The notes: a model not told the origin generated them from the letters alone. A stretch of 64,000 nt of DNA from Apostichopus japonicus (GCF_037975245.1 NC_092580.1:24321001-24385000); one strand, 5' to 3'. Shown: positions 45,101 to 57,720, numbered from the stretch's first letter. Made by a program: numbers and translations.

Positions 45101-48100
45101 TGTTTTCCTTTATTTCCAAACTCTTTCTTGTTTAATCCTTCCTTGTTAAATTTTTGATAGACAAAAGTGGTATACTAACATTTTTACATATATTGAATCT
45201 TTCCTTTACTAAGGGAACATCAGATTGTGGCAAACTCAAGACAAAATGCCTTTTTAAATTATCCTTATCATGCCTGGTTGGTCAGTCATGAAATATAAAG
45301 TATAATAAGATGATCCAAGACTCCTAATTGTATCAAATATCCCTTTGGGACAATTTAAAGACAACAATTTCAATTTTTACTGCATAATTTTAAAATGTTG
45401 AATTGTCAAGCTGTTGAGCAACACTTTGCATCGGATTTCATTATAAACAGACACCTTTTTAAACATGGAACTAATTCCACCAAAGAAGTAACTTTAGAGT
45501 TAGCCTTGATGATATGTCCTGTACATTTCCTCTATTCTCTTTCACCAGGAACACAGCTGAGAACAGCTTTGGTAGGATCGAATCAAAATATACTTATACA
45601 GCAGCCAATGTCTTTCCATTTGATGGTTTCCATGGAGTAATCATCTTTAAAAATCACCATCCATTACATTTCACTTTAGATGAATTTTTAGATGCCATGA
45701 GTGTAGCTAGGAGGTGGTAAGTATTAAAAGAAAGAAAGAAAAAAATACAACAGATTTGAAAGAAATGTAAAACTGGTCTACCCTTCCCCTTCCCCCACCC
45801 TCCCCCCACCAGCCATATACAAAAGACAAAAAAAAGAGAAGGCTAGAAAAGGCAAATGCTGTTTGGGTCATGGAGTTGAGTGACAGTTGGAACAAAGCTG
45901 ACACCACACTTTTACCCCAACTGCAAAATTTTCTGGATTAAAACTCATTCAAAAGAAACCATGGAATTCCCATACAAAGGGAAGTGTAAGCAATCACACA
46001 ATATTGCACACATTCATGTGGCTGCTCAACAACATAAAGTAAAAGCTTTCCGTGCTGAGAATTGCTATCTTGTTTTATAATATAAATAAAACTTTCCATA
46101 TTTGTATGGTCTTCCATCACTCCCACAAACTGTGAGCCGTTGCTATGGATATTTAACACCTTGAGAAGTTTATCTTGCCCGAAAAAAAAATCAAAATGGC
46201 TGGAAGTAAGAAGGAGTACTTCGTACCTTAAGTACATTAAAAATATTGAAATATAAGTGGACATCAAAAGAAAGAGAGCCATAGATGTTAGACTTGATTT
46301 AGCTGAGTAATGATATATATGTAGCTGTCTGTAGTATCTTATTGTTGATAAATGTCACCATGTTGACTTGATTTAACTGAGTAATGATATATATATATAT
46401 ATTAGCTGTCTGTAGTATCTTATTGTTGATAAATGTCACCATGTTGACTTGATTTAACTGAGTAATGATATATATATATTAGCTGTCTGCAGTATCTTAT
46501 TGTTGATAAATGTCACCATGTTGACTTGATTTAACTGAGTAATGATATATATATTAGCTGTCTGTAGTATCTTATTGTTGATAAATGTCACCATGTTGAC
46601 TTGATTTAACTGAGTAATGATATATATATATATATTAGCTGTCTGTAGTATCTTATTGTTGATAAATGTCACCATGTTGACTTGATTTAACTGAGTAATG
46701 ATATATATATATATATTAGCTGTCTGTAGTATCTTATTGTTGATAAATGTCACCATGTTGACTTGATTTAACTGAGTAATGATATATATATATTAGCTGT
46801 CTGCAGTATCTTATTGTTGATAAATGTCACCATGTTGACTTGATTTAACTGAGTAATGATATATATATTAGCTGTCTGTAGTATCTTATTGTTGATAAAT
46901 GTCACCATGTTGACTTGATTTAACTGAGTAATGATATATATATATATATTAGCTGTCTGTAGTATCTTATTGTTGATAAATGTCACCATGTTGACTTGAT
47001 TTAACTGAGTAATGATATATATATTAGCTGTCTGTAGTATCTTATTGTTGATAAATGTCACCGACTACGTTCTCTCTTGTCAGGATGAAACGTGCTCACG
47101 GAGAGAACTCTAATTACAAGTATCCACATTTGACCTGGGACTGTCTTCCGAAGGGAAGTACCAGCCAGGTACACTCGCATGCTCAGGTCACTCTCAACTC
47201 CATCTCACACTATGGTAAGATGTCTGTTTATTCATACTTGTTACAAATCCTAGAATCTGATTGGCCTGTTGTTGTCAGATGACTGTGCATTTAACCTAAT
47301 GGATCATTTGTGATAATTAAAACTCATTGATGGATGAATATAAGTTGCAGAACAAGTAAGTGTCTTGGCAAGCTTAATTACAAAGTTCTTCCTAAGTTAA
47401 TCCAAAACACTCAAAGTAGATCAAATATGGTATCACAACTAGCCCCTCATTGTAAACACCCCGTGGCAAAAAGGATGACCAACATTTATGAGCAAGCAAA
47501 CATTCAGCCTGAAGAATACTAACCATAGGGTGTGATAACAACAATAACCTCATTTAGCAATGCTGGCATCAAAACTAGTATTAATGTTATTAATATAATG
47601 GCCTTAAGCAGCCATCAGAACAAAAAATTGACCAAATGTTAGTGTCAGAAGTTACTGGAGGCTTCAAATCAGCAAAACAGTCTCCCAAATTGGATAAAAA
47701 AAAAGAAAAAAAAGGAAAATCAGCTAAAACTGCATGCCACAAAATTGTCCCACATGTAACTGAGGCTGGTAGGCATTGTGAAATAACTGTCTCCAAGGCT
47801 GATCTCATGAACTATTTAGTGTGAAGGAAATTACAAAATTTTTGATACAAAGTTATTGATTTTCTCTCTGACTATATTCTCATTGTCTATTGTCTTCCTT
47901 CCTGTTATCATTAATTCACGACCATTTCACTTCCATTTCCAATTAAACAAGTCTGTCTGTCTCGTTTATTCAAGTTTCTTCTACCCGTTTTCCCTTTTAA
48001 GTGTGCCTTTGTAGAAAATCCTACTAGGGTCCGAACATCAGGCCCTTCATACTTTGATAACAGTTATTAACCATTTTTACCTGATCATCTGTATGTTAGT

Positions 48101-51100
48101 GCAATTTTACCTTTCTTTCTTGTTGTTGATTATTGATTATTGAAAATGATCCATCCTTGACCTTATTACAGGTCAAATGCAGCTACTAACCTCAGCAGCT
48201 TTAAAGTTTGAGAAAGACTTTCCTGGTGAAAGCTACTTTCAGACACTTTTTGAGGTAAGCATATATAACAAACTGTTAGTAACAAACAAATCATCCCCAA
48301 CCACAACCACCTCCCCCCATCCCGCCCCTCCCAAATATTTCACTGAAGTGGTGGCCCATTACACGTTGGATATTGCAGTGCAATGTGTCATCCTGTCAGT
48401 TCGTATGAAGCACAATATGATTATTGTTCATGTTAACATTTCTAACAAATAGTGTTATTTACATAAAAAAGAGAAGAAAACAAAGGTAATAGGACAACAG
48501 GCTTGGTTTTGAATGAAAGACTGGATGTTGGTCCTGCAGATTCATCGTCATTAGTGTGTGTTTCAGGACAGGTGGCATGCCCTCATTTATTGCCTTTGCC
48601 AAAACTTGTACTTAGCTATACTACCATACTTGGTATATCTTGTTGGGAACTCACTTGTTGCTGCTGGTTTTCAATTAGTGTCCTGTATAGTCAGGTTACA
48701 TGTAAAAGGGTTCCAATCCAACATTTTTAGTGTCTCTTTTACAATTTGGACCAATTAAGGTCTATAATAAACTTTAAAGCATTTGTCTATAATGAATAAT
48801 AAATTATGCTCATAGAGATGACTTTGCTCAAATTGCTACTTGTGTTATAACCCCCCTCCCGAATTGGCATTGATAATACCAAGCAAGGAGATTTTACAGG
48901 TAATTATAACTGATTCTTTAAAGTATTGTATCTGACCCCAAGACCGAAACTTAAAGTTTTTAATCCCATTGGGATGATTACCTTTAGCTCTTTGTAGATT
49001 TGTTTGATTAGCTGTTCTTAAAACTTTAAGATTTTAATGTCTATAATGAAAAATACATTATCCTCATACAGATTGCTATACCCTAATTCTTACTGGTGAT
49101 ACTATCCCTTCTCCCCCTTCTTCCTACCCTCTTCCCCTTCTACCCTCCACAACAAGAAGAAGTGATGCACAGGGCAACTGGAAAAACAGAACTGTCACAA
49201 ATTAGACTTATTATTGATAGATCCTGTAACTGACCCACAAACAACATCCAAAAGGGGCTTCAATTTATCAGAAACTGATCTCAGTTTTGATAATGCCAAT
49301 AATGACTGTATTTCATCATACTAATTAACAGTAATGAATTAATTACTTGAGATACTGCTCTCTTTTCTTCTAGATTCATCGAGGGTTGAACCTCTCAGTC
49401 TGTTTAGGGGACGCTAAGGCCTTTACTCTGATAACGCCGAAGAAAGATGATGATATATTTGTCATAGCACAGAAACCAACCAAGGATTTTTATAGGTAAC
49501 TTGTAACTGATTTTAAAGAGCACTTTATCTGACCCCATGGTGGACACCCATTTGTTTGAAGTTTGAGAGGGGTTGGGGAGGGGGTTGGGGGAGGGGGCTG
49601 GGGAGGAGGAGGAGGAGGAGGGGGAGTAGTTTGTTTTATTTAATGTGATTATGATAATGTAAAATAAAAATTTAATGAACATGTGATGGTTCAGTAGATG
49701 AGCAGTATGTGAAATACTTTTCATTCTATATTTCCACTTCACAATGACAATATTACTCGTGGTAAACAAAATATCACTTTGGTGTATGCTTATTGAACAA
49801 GATGTACTAGTCATGGACCGTACATTGGATGTGTCTAAGTGCTTGCAAAACATTGCAATATTTTTTGTTATTTTGAAGTACAAGCAAGCCATATAAACTT
49901 GTGAAAGAGTGTTTCAAAGTTTCTGTTATGTTTAGCTATTATTTGCAGTACAAGCAAGCCATATAAAGTTGTGAAAGAGTGTTTTCAAGTTTCTGTTATG
50001 TTTAGCTATTAGTATAAGAGCACGGGACAAAAAACTTTACCAATCACCACTTAAAGTATATTTTCAAGTGGCCGTTGAGTTTGTCAGAGCTCTGTTAAAA
50101 TTACATACAGTTTATGGATACAATATTGTCTTAATGATTAAGCTCTCTTACAACCACAATGAGTAGTCCAGTGGAAAAATGAAACAGAAACTATCAAAAA
50201 AATCTATAAATGATGTAGAACAATAGATTTATCAAACAATACATAATGACACAATAGATTTATAACACAATAGGTCTATAACTTGACACAACAACATTTT
50301 ATTGATTGCGTAGATAAAGCTCTCGTGAAACAATAGTAGTCTGGTGGGAAAATGAAAACATATCAAATCTAAATTTGATATTTCTCTCTCAGACTTTGTC
50401 CTGTAGATTAACCTGTGTGCTTTCCCCTAACAGCCTACTATATCATGTGCTACGAGCCTACATTGATGAGATGAAACTATATGCATGGAGCATGGTTATC
50501 TTCTTCCCGACACTGGTGAGTTGATGACTAATTATGTAAAAAGAATGTTTTGGCAGTAACATACATTATGTGGCACTCATAGATTAGACATATGCCAAAA
50601 CTGCTAGTCAAACACATCAACTTGCCATCTTGTTCCTAACTCAAGAAATTGTTATTTCAACTTATCATTTTCTTATTGCCAAAATCCCTTCTGTTGCCCC
50701 AGAGTGTTCCAGTGGTGGATCACTGTATGGCCAGTAACCTAATTATGCCTACTCTAGAAATTATTATTTCAAGGTGACTTATGTCAAGGTAACCCCAGGG
50801 AGTCAAAAGGGGTGTGACCACTGTGTGGCCACTGACCTAATCATGTTCAAGGCTTTATCTCCCTATATTCAAGGAAGTCAATAACAGTTACTGTAAAGCC
50901 ACTCTCACAAATGTCTGTGTCAATTTGATTGTTCTTATGGTTGTATTGTTTAAATATTGAATTTCATCAAGTGACAGGACTTAACTTAGGTCTTCCTCAT
51001 TTGACATGTCACAATTTCAATATATAAGAACAGCTTTTACATGGGTAATGTGTTTCCTTTTCATTTCTTTGTTTTGAATATGAACTACGCAGTTTTCAGA

Positions 51101-53055
51101 TGAAGTTTGTTTGTATTTGGGTCCAAAACAGTTTCTCCATATTGTGGATGACTGGTAACATTGGTTTTAAATTCACTGGGAGTTGCTCTCTTCATTTTAT
51201 GCTGAAGTAATATGCTTATTTACATTAACATACTTACATTTACTGAAGTAATATGTCTATTTACAATAACATATTAACATTTACTGAAAGCAGTCAATAA
51301 TTAGTACTGTACTGATGCTGTTAGTTCATTGTATGTAATGGCTATTATCCAAACCAGGTTAAGGAAATGAGCAGGTAAAGGAAATTTGTTGAGAGACCTT
51401 GTGTACAGTACATAAATATGCAACTTGTATGGGCAATAGAAATTAAACAGTCAAAATTCCTTCAAACAGTGTATCAAATGTTGCAAATATACAATGTTTT
51501 CATCTAAGTACCCTCTGTTTTACCACAATAATGGGAGGGCCACCCCTCATTTTAGACTCCTCACCTGGAAGACATAACATCTCAACCCTTCCAGTTACCA
51601 AAAATCATGGTTGCACCCCTGATTATGAGTTTGAAATTTCCGTTACCTCTGTCAGGATTCATTTGGTAGTTGGGACGAAGGCTCCATTCCAGTCGTAGCA
51701 AGGTTGATAAGTCGAGGTCCTCCAGATATTCAGAGGTCAGACATAAGCTCTTTGGAATTGTTTGCGGTAAGTAAATCAAAATGTTTAGGCGGGGGTGGGG
51801 GGGGGGTCGGGATGGACCCTGGAGGAATCTGCACCCTAACTATCGGAGGGCCTTTTGTTACAAGCGATAGAACTCCAGGAATTAGCAGATTGGGTTTTCC
51901 TGAAACTTCAAAGGGCTCAGCCAGTTGTCATTGCCTCATAATTTCTTTAAATACACAATTCACTCGATTGGAAAATATTTAATTTATTTTGTTACTTTCA
52001 TGTTTTAGCAGATTTCGAAATTTTTGAAAAAGTTTGATAATTATTTTCAGGGAAACAAACATCCCAGGTGCTTAATTTTAACAAGGAGTGACTGCATCTA
52101 ACTATCATCAATTAATTGGATTTGTTATTTTATATTGCAGCAATTTTTCAGTTGATATTGATCATTGTTTTGATGCCATTTTATAGTTTAAGGTTTAACC
52201 AATAATTAGATCACAGGCTTGACTAGTCACATTTTATTGTGGATAGTAAAATAAAAATGAAATAGTTATGCTATTTTTTTTACGTGATTAACACTTATAT
52301 GGAAAGAGTCTTGGTGGCAAAATATTGAAAATTGAATCAAATTCGCTTATTAATTTATTAGTCATGATAAAGAAATAAATGATGAATTGCATCCTTTTCT
52401 TTTGAGATACAATCTGTATGGTTTGGCGAAATATTTGACCTTAGGGCAAAGAAGCTACTTTAGAGCCATGTAGCTATGCAATAAAATTGAAAATGTTATA
52501 ATCTTATGATATTACATTAGTTTTGCGCTTACCTTTACCAGCATCATTTGAGATAATCAAGAACTGTTATTTGTTTTTGATATATCATACTTATGGTTAT
52601 GCATGCGAATAAAAAGTTATTTAACTTGAAGGACACAAATGTACCAGGATTGAGTGGAACAGTTGGGTATTTGTTTATCACAAAATAGATTCTATATTCT
52701 ATGAGCCTTTCTTAGGGGTGGGGGTGGGGGTGGGGGTGGGGCAAGGGTTGGGCATAGGGATGACTGCAATCATGAATAAATGAATGACACCATAACAAGA
52801 ACAGCCATTTGTATGTGTTTTATTATTTTGTTTGGATTTGCATGTGATTAAAAAAGTTATGGAAGAGAAATTTTCCAGGATTTGGTGGGTTTTTTCTTTC
52901 TTTCTGAGGAGGCAATCAAGCTGTCATTTCTGGAATTTAAGAATCTTTCATAAATGATTTCATTTCAGGCTTCAAATGTCAACACGGATCCATTCAAGGT
53001 GATACCTAGCATCAAGAAATCACTCCGTCAAGACGGAATTGACAGCCAATGCTAG
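42028..53055 (+). CDS. Membrane-anchored galactose-1-phosphate uridylyltransferase-like protein (GalT/HIT superfamily), 11 exons
   Basis: Coding exons 42028-42162, 42594-42697, 43981-44113, 44750-44910, 45549-45716, 47084-47214, 48172-48254, 49374-49495, 50434-50515, 51656-51766 and 52969-53055 agree in phase and give 438 aa. Residues 1-10 are basic, followed by a single membrane helix (ALIFVFTCTAFILALMY, about 11-27), so this is a type II membrane protein with a lumenal body. The body shows GalT landmarks in order and spacing: CDFC (C171, C174), ANVFPFDGFHGVII (about 197-210), NHHPLHFTLDE (H214), then HSHAQ (H264, H266, Q268). In bacterial GalT the CxxC, the later His and the first His of HxHxQ bind zinc, and the second His is uridylylated. 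GalT is normally soluble and about 350 aa. Substrate unknown; a nucleotide-sugar phosphorylase or transferase is possible. Confidence 0.88.
43981..44113 (+). CDS. GalT-like gene exon 3 with GC donor
   Basis: The exon (start CTTAG|GGG) encodes GLYKKFSAIYRVSTATSDVV and ends CGCCAG|GCAAGT. The donor is GC, not GT, but otherwise a strong match, and phase 0 into exon 4 is exact. GC-AG introns are a minor but normal class in animals. Confidence 0.82.
46290..47062. repeat. Minisatellite in intron 5 of the GalT-like gene
   Basis: Ten units of 76-82 bp, each with TAGCTGTCTGTAGTATC, TTGTTGATAAATGTCACC and TTGACTTGATTTAACTGAG, followed by a (TA) run of variable length. The CTGCAG variant and the TA lengths recur every four units (about 314 bp), a higher-order pattern. 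The open frames on the minus strand here are a by-product of the repeat. Confidence 0.95.
47084..47214 (+). CDS. GalT-like gene exon 6: HSHAQ active-site exon
   Basis: It encodes KYPHLTWDCLPKGSTSQVH and then SHAQVTLNSISHYG. The HxHxQ motif marks the GalT branch of the HIT superfamily. Its acceptor (TCTCTCTTGTCAG) begins only about 20 bases after the end of a 0.77-kb tandem repeat array. Confidence 0.92.
48013..48050 (-). repeat. Degenerate GTTGGCC-family fragment
   Basis: TCCTACTAGGGTCCGAAC and then ATCAGGCCC is a mutated match to the right half of the element at 27353-27459 (TCCTGCTATAGGATCGAAAC, GTCAGGCC). It lies in intron 6 of the GalT-like gene. Confidence 0.5.
49560..49626 (+). repeat. 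G-rich stretch in intron 8 of the GalT-like gene
   Basis: Many runs of 4-6 G separated by T, A or CT, then (GGA)n. On the sense strand it could form G-quadruplexes in the pre-mRNA. It begins about 65 bases after the donor of exon 8. Confidence 0.7.
49877..50014. repeat. 70-bp tandem duplication
   Basis: Two adjacent copies share AGTACAAGCAAGCCATATAA and TTTCTGTTATGTTTAGCTATT, with few differences. It lies in intron 8 of the GalT-like gene, so it is a recent local event with no sign of function. Confidence 0.85.
52715..52741 (+). repeat. Intronic G-quadruplex motif
   Basis: Five runs of four or five G separated by single T bases, in intron 10 on the sense strand and about 230 bases before the last exon. 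Single-base loops make this one of the most stable parallel quadruplex designs. Confidence 0.85.
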
Positions 53056-53811
53056 GGGAGGAGGGTTAACCTTGTAAGTAATGTGCAATCTGGTCTCCAA
53101 TGAGAAAAAAAAAACAACCTTGGTGCTGGTAGAATCTGACTGTTAAGTCAGGTTTATTAAGATTAATTATGACATTTGTTTTAAATTCCTAGATCAACTC
53201 CTTGTAATCAGAACTATTTTTTATGCACTGTACACAGCATATTACAAAAAGAAAATTTTATTGCAACAATGATATATGAAAGTAAATTTTAAACTTTTTA
53301 TATACAATTCACAATTTGAAAATTCAGAATTTTTTGGTGTGATTTAGGGTTGTATGTTACACAGTTTGAGTAGTGATAAAGGTTTTCATTAGGTTTGGGT
53401 TTTGAGAGTAAAAAGTATTGTTCAAGCATTTTGTAAGTTCCAAACTCTCTTTAATATGAGGTATGTTTTTCTTTCTGTCTTAGTGATAGATAAAGTGTAC
53501 ATACAGTTTATCTGGTCAATGTAACTTAAACTTGTTCAAATGTATTTTACATAACAACATACTGATGGCATGGATCAAAATTTTACTTACAACTTTTACT
53601 CATGTTTGCTTTTGGTTTATTTTACAAGGTGACCATCAATATATTGATCTATAGATTTCTATTGTAAAATTGGGACATTTATGAAGAAATTGCCATTTTA
53701 GCCTTCTACAAAATTGTGATAATATGATTTTTTGACATTTAATGTCACAGTTAACATCAGACAAGTGAAGACCATAATTCAAACCGTATGCTACATTTGA
53801 AAGTGTTGCAG

Positions 53812-53817
53812 AATAAA
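53812..53817 (+). promoter_or_regulatory. Possible polyadenylation signal of the GalT-like gene
   Basis: AATAAA about 0.76 kb past the stop codon at 53055; I saw no earlier clear hexamer. If correct, it implies a long 3' UTR. Confidence 0.35.
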
Positions 53818-53972
53818 CTGAGGGCTCATGGCTTACATACCACATAGAGCGGCAATCAACAGTTTTTATTTCATTTTTATCGATGTCAATATTTATAGAC
53901 ACTATTGAGAATGTTCAGTACTTGGGAAAGTTCAAAGTCGGGTCTAGTGAAATAACCGACAGCCAGCATCTC

Positions 53973-54277
53973 TCACATTTGTACACGGAGGTCTGTGAAA
54001 GTGGGAAAATTTTCTGATTTCTGGTGAGCAATTTGCTCGACTATTCCCCGCCACCTCATGTCATCAAATGTATGAGTAACTTTCAAATAATCTCCATATG
54101 GGATGAGAGGATAGGGAGAGAGAGAATGCCATGACAGTCGGAATGTATCAGAGAATGGCTCACCTATGATATCACATTGTACATGTGCTGTTGAAGTTCT
54201 TGGAAGATCAATGTAAATGTAAAACCTAGGATTGTTGATGACTGAAGCAATGGTGTTGTTCTGACATGTTCTACGGT
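53973..54277 (-). CDS. Possible terminal exon of an unknown minus-strand gene
   Basis: After an ATTCAG acceptor the frame is open for 101 codons to a stop at 53973. The product looks protein-like: NNPRFYIYIDLPRTSTAHVQ, GEPFSDTFRLSWHSLSPYPL and a DDMRWRGIVEQIAHQ segment. I do not recognise it. No ATG lies near its start, so it would be a last exon, with earlier exons to the right (54.3-59.8 kb), none of which I could identify. A gene fragment is also possible. Confidence 0.4.
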
Positions 54278-54299
54278 CTGAATATGTCACTTAAGAACA

Positions 54300-57180
54300 A
54301 GAGAATATTTTGCTACTCTTTGCCAGTACTAGCACCAATGTATAGTGATCTGTTATGTAGTGATTATATGGTGATACATATATGCAATTTTTGTTTCATG
54401 CTTGTTTAAATGCTCACTAAAATGAAGTAGTACTTGTAAAATAATGTTATATTTTCTTATCAAAGAGCCATCCATTATACCAAATATGCAGAAGGCTCAT
54501 GTGGATTCATATACACTATACAAAGTCATGAAAGTACTGTATGAGTGGTTCAATAGTCGAAGGTCATGAACAATATTTTTGTAATTTACATTTTCAAATT
54601 AACCCAGATTGCATACATATTTTCTTTGCTTAAAATTAGCTTAAAATTTCATATTTTTCAAAACAAAAAAAAGTGACAATTCATTCTAGGATTTTAATAA
54701 GGTCTCATCCAAAATAAGTGCAATTTTTGTTTTGAGGAAATGATTCTTGCCAAATACAGTCAGCATGTAGCTTTCACTTCATTTGAATTTTGAATATATT
54801 TGCAAGACGTTAACAGATGTTTGTGATTTCCCCCACCAAAACCAATCATAATTCTCTGGCAGCATATTGTCATCTTTTGTGAATAAAAACGAAAAAAACA
54901 AAACAAAACAGAAAAGTGATTGTCTGCAATTTTAAATTTACATGGACTTTATAAGTGACATAAAAATTTATAGGTATGCTAAAATGGTCACAATGTTTCA
55001 AAGCCTCAACAAACATTCAAGCATGTTTTGAGTAACATATTACAGTATTGTTCACAATTTTGTGAAAGCCTTTGTGATCACAAGTTTCCACGGCGACATA
55101 AACTTGTCAGGGAGACTCCGCTGAAATATAATACCAACAGGTATTCGCACATTTTGCTTCACTTTATAAATCTCATTTGGTATTTTAGCAGTCAGTTCTC
55201 ATCATTACACCCACTCATCTTATATGTTATGTCATATTTTGACAACTTAGTTTAGAAATTATCAATAAATTTTGTAAGAGCAAAGAAAGATTATTGGAGA
55301 GAACAGTATTCATCAAACCAGTGACATTAGGATTACAATTTCTAAATTCTAGTGTATGAGGTTCACAACTTTCTTTTCAAACATTTCTTTGCTCTCTTGA
55401 ATCAGGGGCGTCGTAGCCGGTACATCAATATTCACAGCGCAAAAAAAAAAAAAAAAAAAATAGGACTAAGAAAAAAAAATACAGAACCAAAATGAAACAA
55501 GCAAGTAGGCTAAATGTGACTACTCTGGCATGGCAGGGGTCTTGTTTTCAAGCACGGGAAGTGCCATTTCCTGCAATCTGGGAGGCATTATTTCAAAATT
55601 TTCTCCATTATGCCAACCATGGTGGTGCGTAGCGTAGTTTGACCTACCAAACGTCCCCCCGATAATTATGATAGATGGCCACACTCTGATCTGCCGTACC
55701 AATCCCAAATAGCATCCGACGCCCCTGTGAATAATGTATTTTCATGATTGTTTGACTATGGTCATATGTGCATATGGCGGCTGGGAGGGGGGGGGGGTAT
55801 AATTGTATTAAAGGTGCTTATGAAAACCAAAGGCAGTGTTGTTGTCATTAATATTGCTGCATAGTTATACAAGAGCTTGTGTAGATCTAGTAAAAATACT
55901 TCTAATGAATGGCTAGTGAACTCCACAGGTGGTTGGTATGAATGTTGCTTTAACTTGTAAAGTAAATTCAAGGTATGTCATTATTTTATGTTCAATCTTC
56001 TTTTTTTCTTCTGGTGTATATGGCTAGCTTTTACAATTTGAACAAAGTCACAAATAAATATTGCTTTCTTTCATTCTGAGGATGTAGTTTTTAATTCCTT
56101 TTTATGTCTGTGCTTCATTTTAAAGTTTGTTTCTTTCCCGATTCCATTCTTTACCTGGAATCATGTTGCATCCACACTAAACAGTAGGCAACATCCTTCT
56201 AATTAAGGAAGAAGGACATAACCCCCTCCATTCCCCTGCAACATTTAGTACCAAAAATGGGCAATAAACAATTTAACCCACTCTCAACCTCAGTTCACCT
56301 TAAATCAAGACTATATAAACTTTGTAATTATTACAAGAAGGGAATAGGTGCTACACATGAGGTTAAAGGTTAGTGATTTCCTGAACACTGTTTATAGTAG
56401 ATACTACACTTAAGCATAGCCAAAATGTAAGTTTAGGTTAGATCTGTCCTACAGCCACTGTTCTTGTTGACACCTGTGTTGGGAAGTTGATTTGCTAACT
56501 TGAAGCCAGACATCAGACCCACCCCAACACCACTACCAGGGGTAAATAATTATTTTTTTGTTACATCCATTAATAAGAATTGTCATATATAAGATTTAGA
56601 AAAAATGCAGTCATATTCACACAATAAAGCAAAACACAGAAATGTCACAAATATCTTTTATGTAAAGAACTGTTTCAACTAAAGTGTATTTCAAAAAAGA
56701 CATTTCTGCAACATTAAAAAGATAATAGGATCAAAAAATTGTCAGGATCTATCTTCAGTTCTGACGAAAGACATCAAAATCTGTGTAAAAAGGAATATGG
56801 AAAGACAAAAAATATAAATATATCGGTATAAACTACAAATACAAAGACAGTATCAAAAGATGGGAACAATGACTAGTATAAAAAAGTTATGATGGGTGGT
56901 GTCACCTAGAACCTTTGTTCTGTAAACTTTCAGGCCCCTGAAGCATTCATGAGAATTGAGCCACTACCCCACCAGTCCTCACCCCTTAGAATGGATGCTC
57001 AGAATGATGCAAGCCAGCCCTGCACTATGGATGTCAGCAAGACCCCAAAACAGCAGATAATATATCAACTCTCCAAAAACATGGAACCTGATATCAAAAT
57101 GATTGAGACAAGACATCACTCTGCAGGTCAACCTGTCATTTTGATGAAAAATAAATTATAAAAAATGAAGTATCAAATAA
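54300..57180. other. Intergenic sequence
   Basis: AT-rich spacer with an A-run (55441-55460) inside a small MITE (55403-55727). No other feature is seen. Confidence 0.5.
55403..55727. mobile_element. 325-bp MITE (CAGGGGCGTCG ends)
   Basis: The ends CAGGGGCGTCG and CGACGCCCCTG are inverted repeats (11 bp, one difference at most), and the direct repeat TGAAT flanks both (55398-55402 and 55728-55732). The interior has A-runs and no open frame of note. The ends resemble those of the element at 34788-36126, so the two may be mobilised by related transposases. Confidence 0.7.
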
Positions 57181-57720
57181 TATGATAACAGCTCTCCAAT
57201 CATATGACAACTGATATCTAAATGAGTGAACCCAGATATCAATCAGCATGTACATATATCCTTGTCATGGAACCGAGTATCAAAAATAAATGATATCAGC
57301 TCTTTAATCATATGACAGTTGATATCTAAATGAGTGAGCCCAGACATTCACTCTGCCTGTGCATATATCCTTGTCATGGAACCGAGTATCAAAAATAAAT
57401 GATATCAACTCTTTAATCATGTGACAGTTGATATCTAAATGCGTAAACCCAGATATCAATCTGCATGTACATATATCCTTGTCATGGAACCGAGTATAAA
57501 AATAAATGATATCAGCTCTTTAATCATATGACAGTTGATATCTAAATGCGTAAACCCAGATATCAATCTGCATGTACATATATCCTTGTCATGGAACCGA
57601 GTATCAAAATTAAATGATATCAGCTCTCTAATCATGTTGATATCTAAATGAGTGAACCCAGATATCAGTCTGAATGTCAAGATATCCTTTTTGATAAAAA
57701 AACAACAAGTATCAAATAAT
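57181..57720. repeat. Tandem array, about 108-bp unit
   Basis: About five diverged units (GATATC at 57213, 57321, 57430, 57537, 57639), each with GATATCTAAATG, CATATATCCTTGTCATGGAA and AAATGATATCAGCTCT. The frequent GATATC words make each unit partly palindromic. Confidence 0.85.

Noticed and set aside
46454-47061. Two long minus-strand frames encoding a repeated peptide
   Set aside because: They are produced by translating the tandem array with unit length divisible by chance phases; no splice sites or start context support a protein.
49404-49892. A 162-codon minus-strand frame
   Set aside because: It runs opposite exon 8 of the GalT-like gene and through a G-rich repeat; it reads as low-complexity Ser/Pro and is a shadow.
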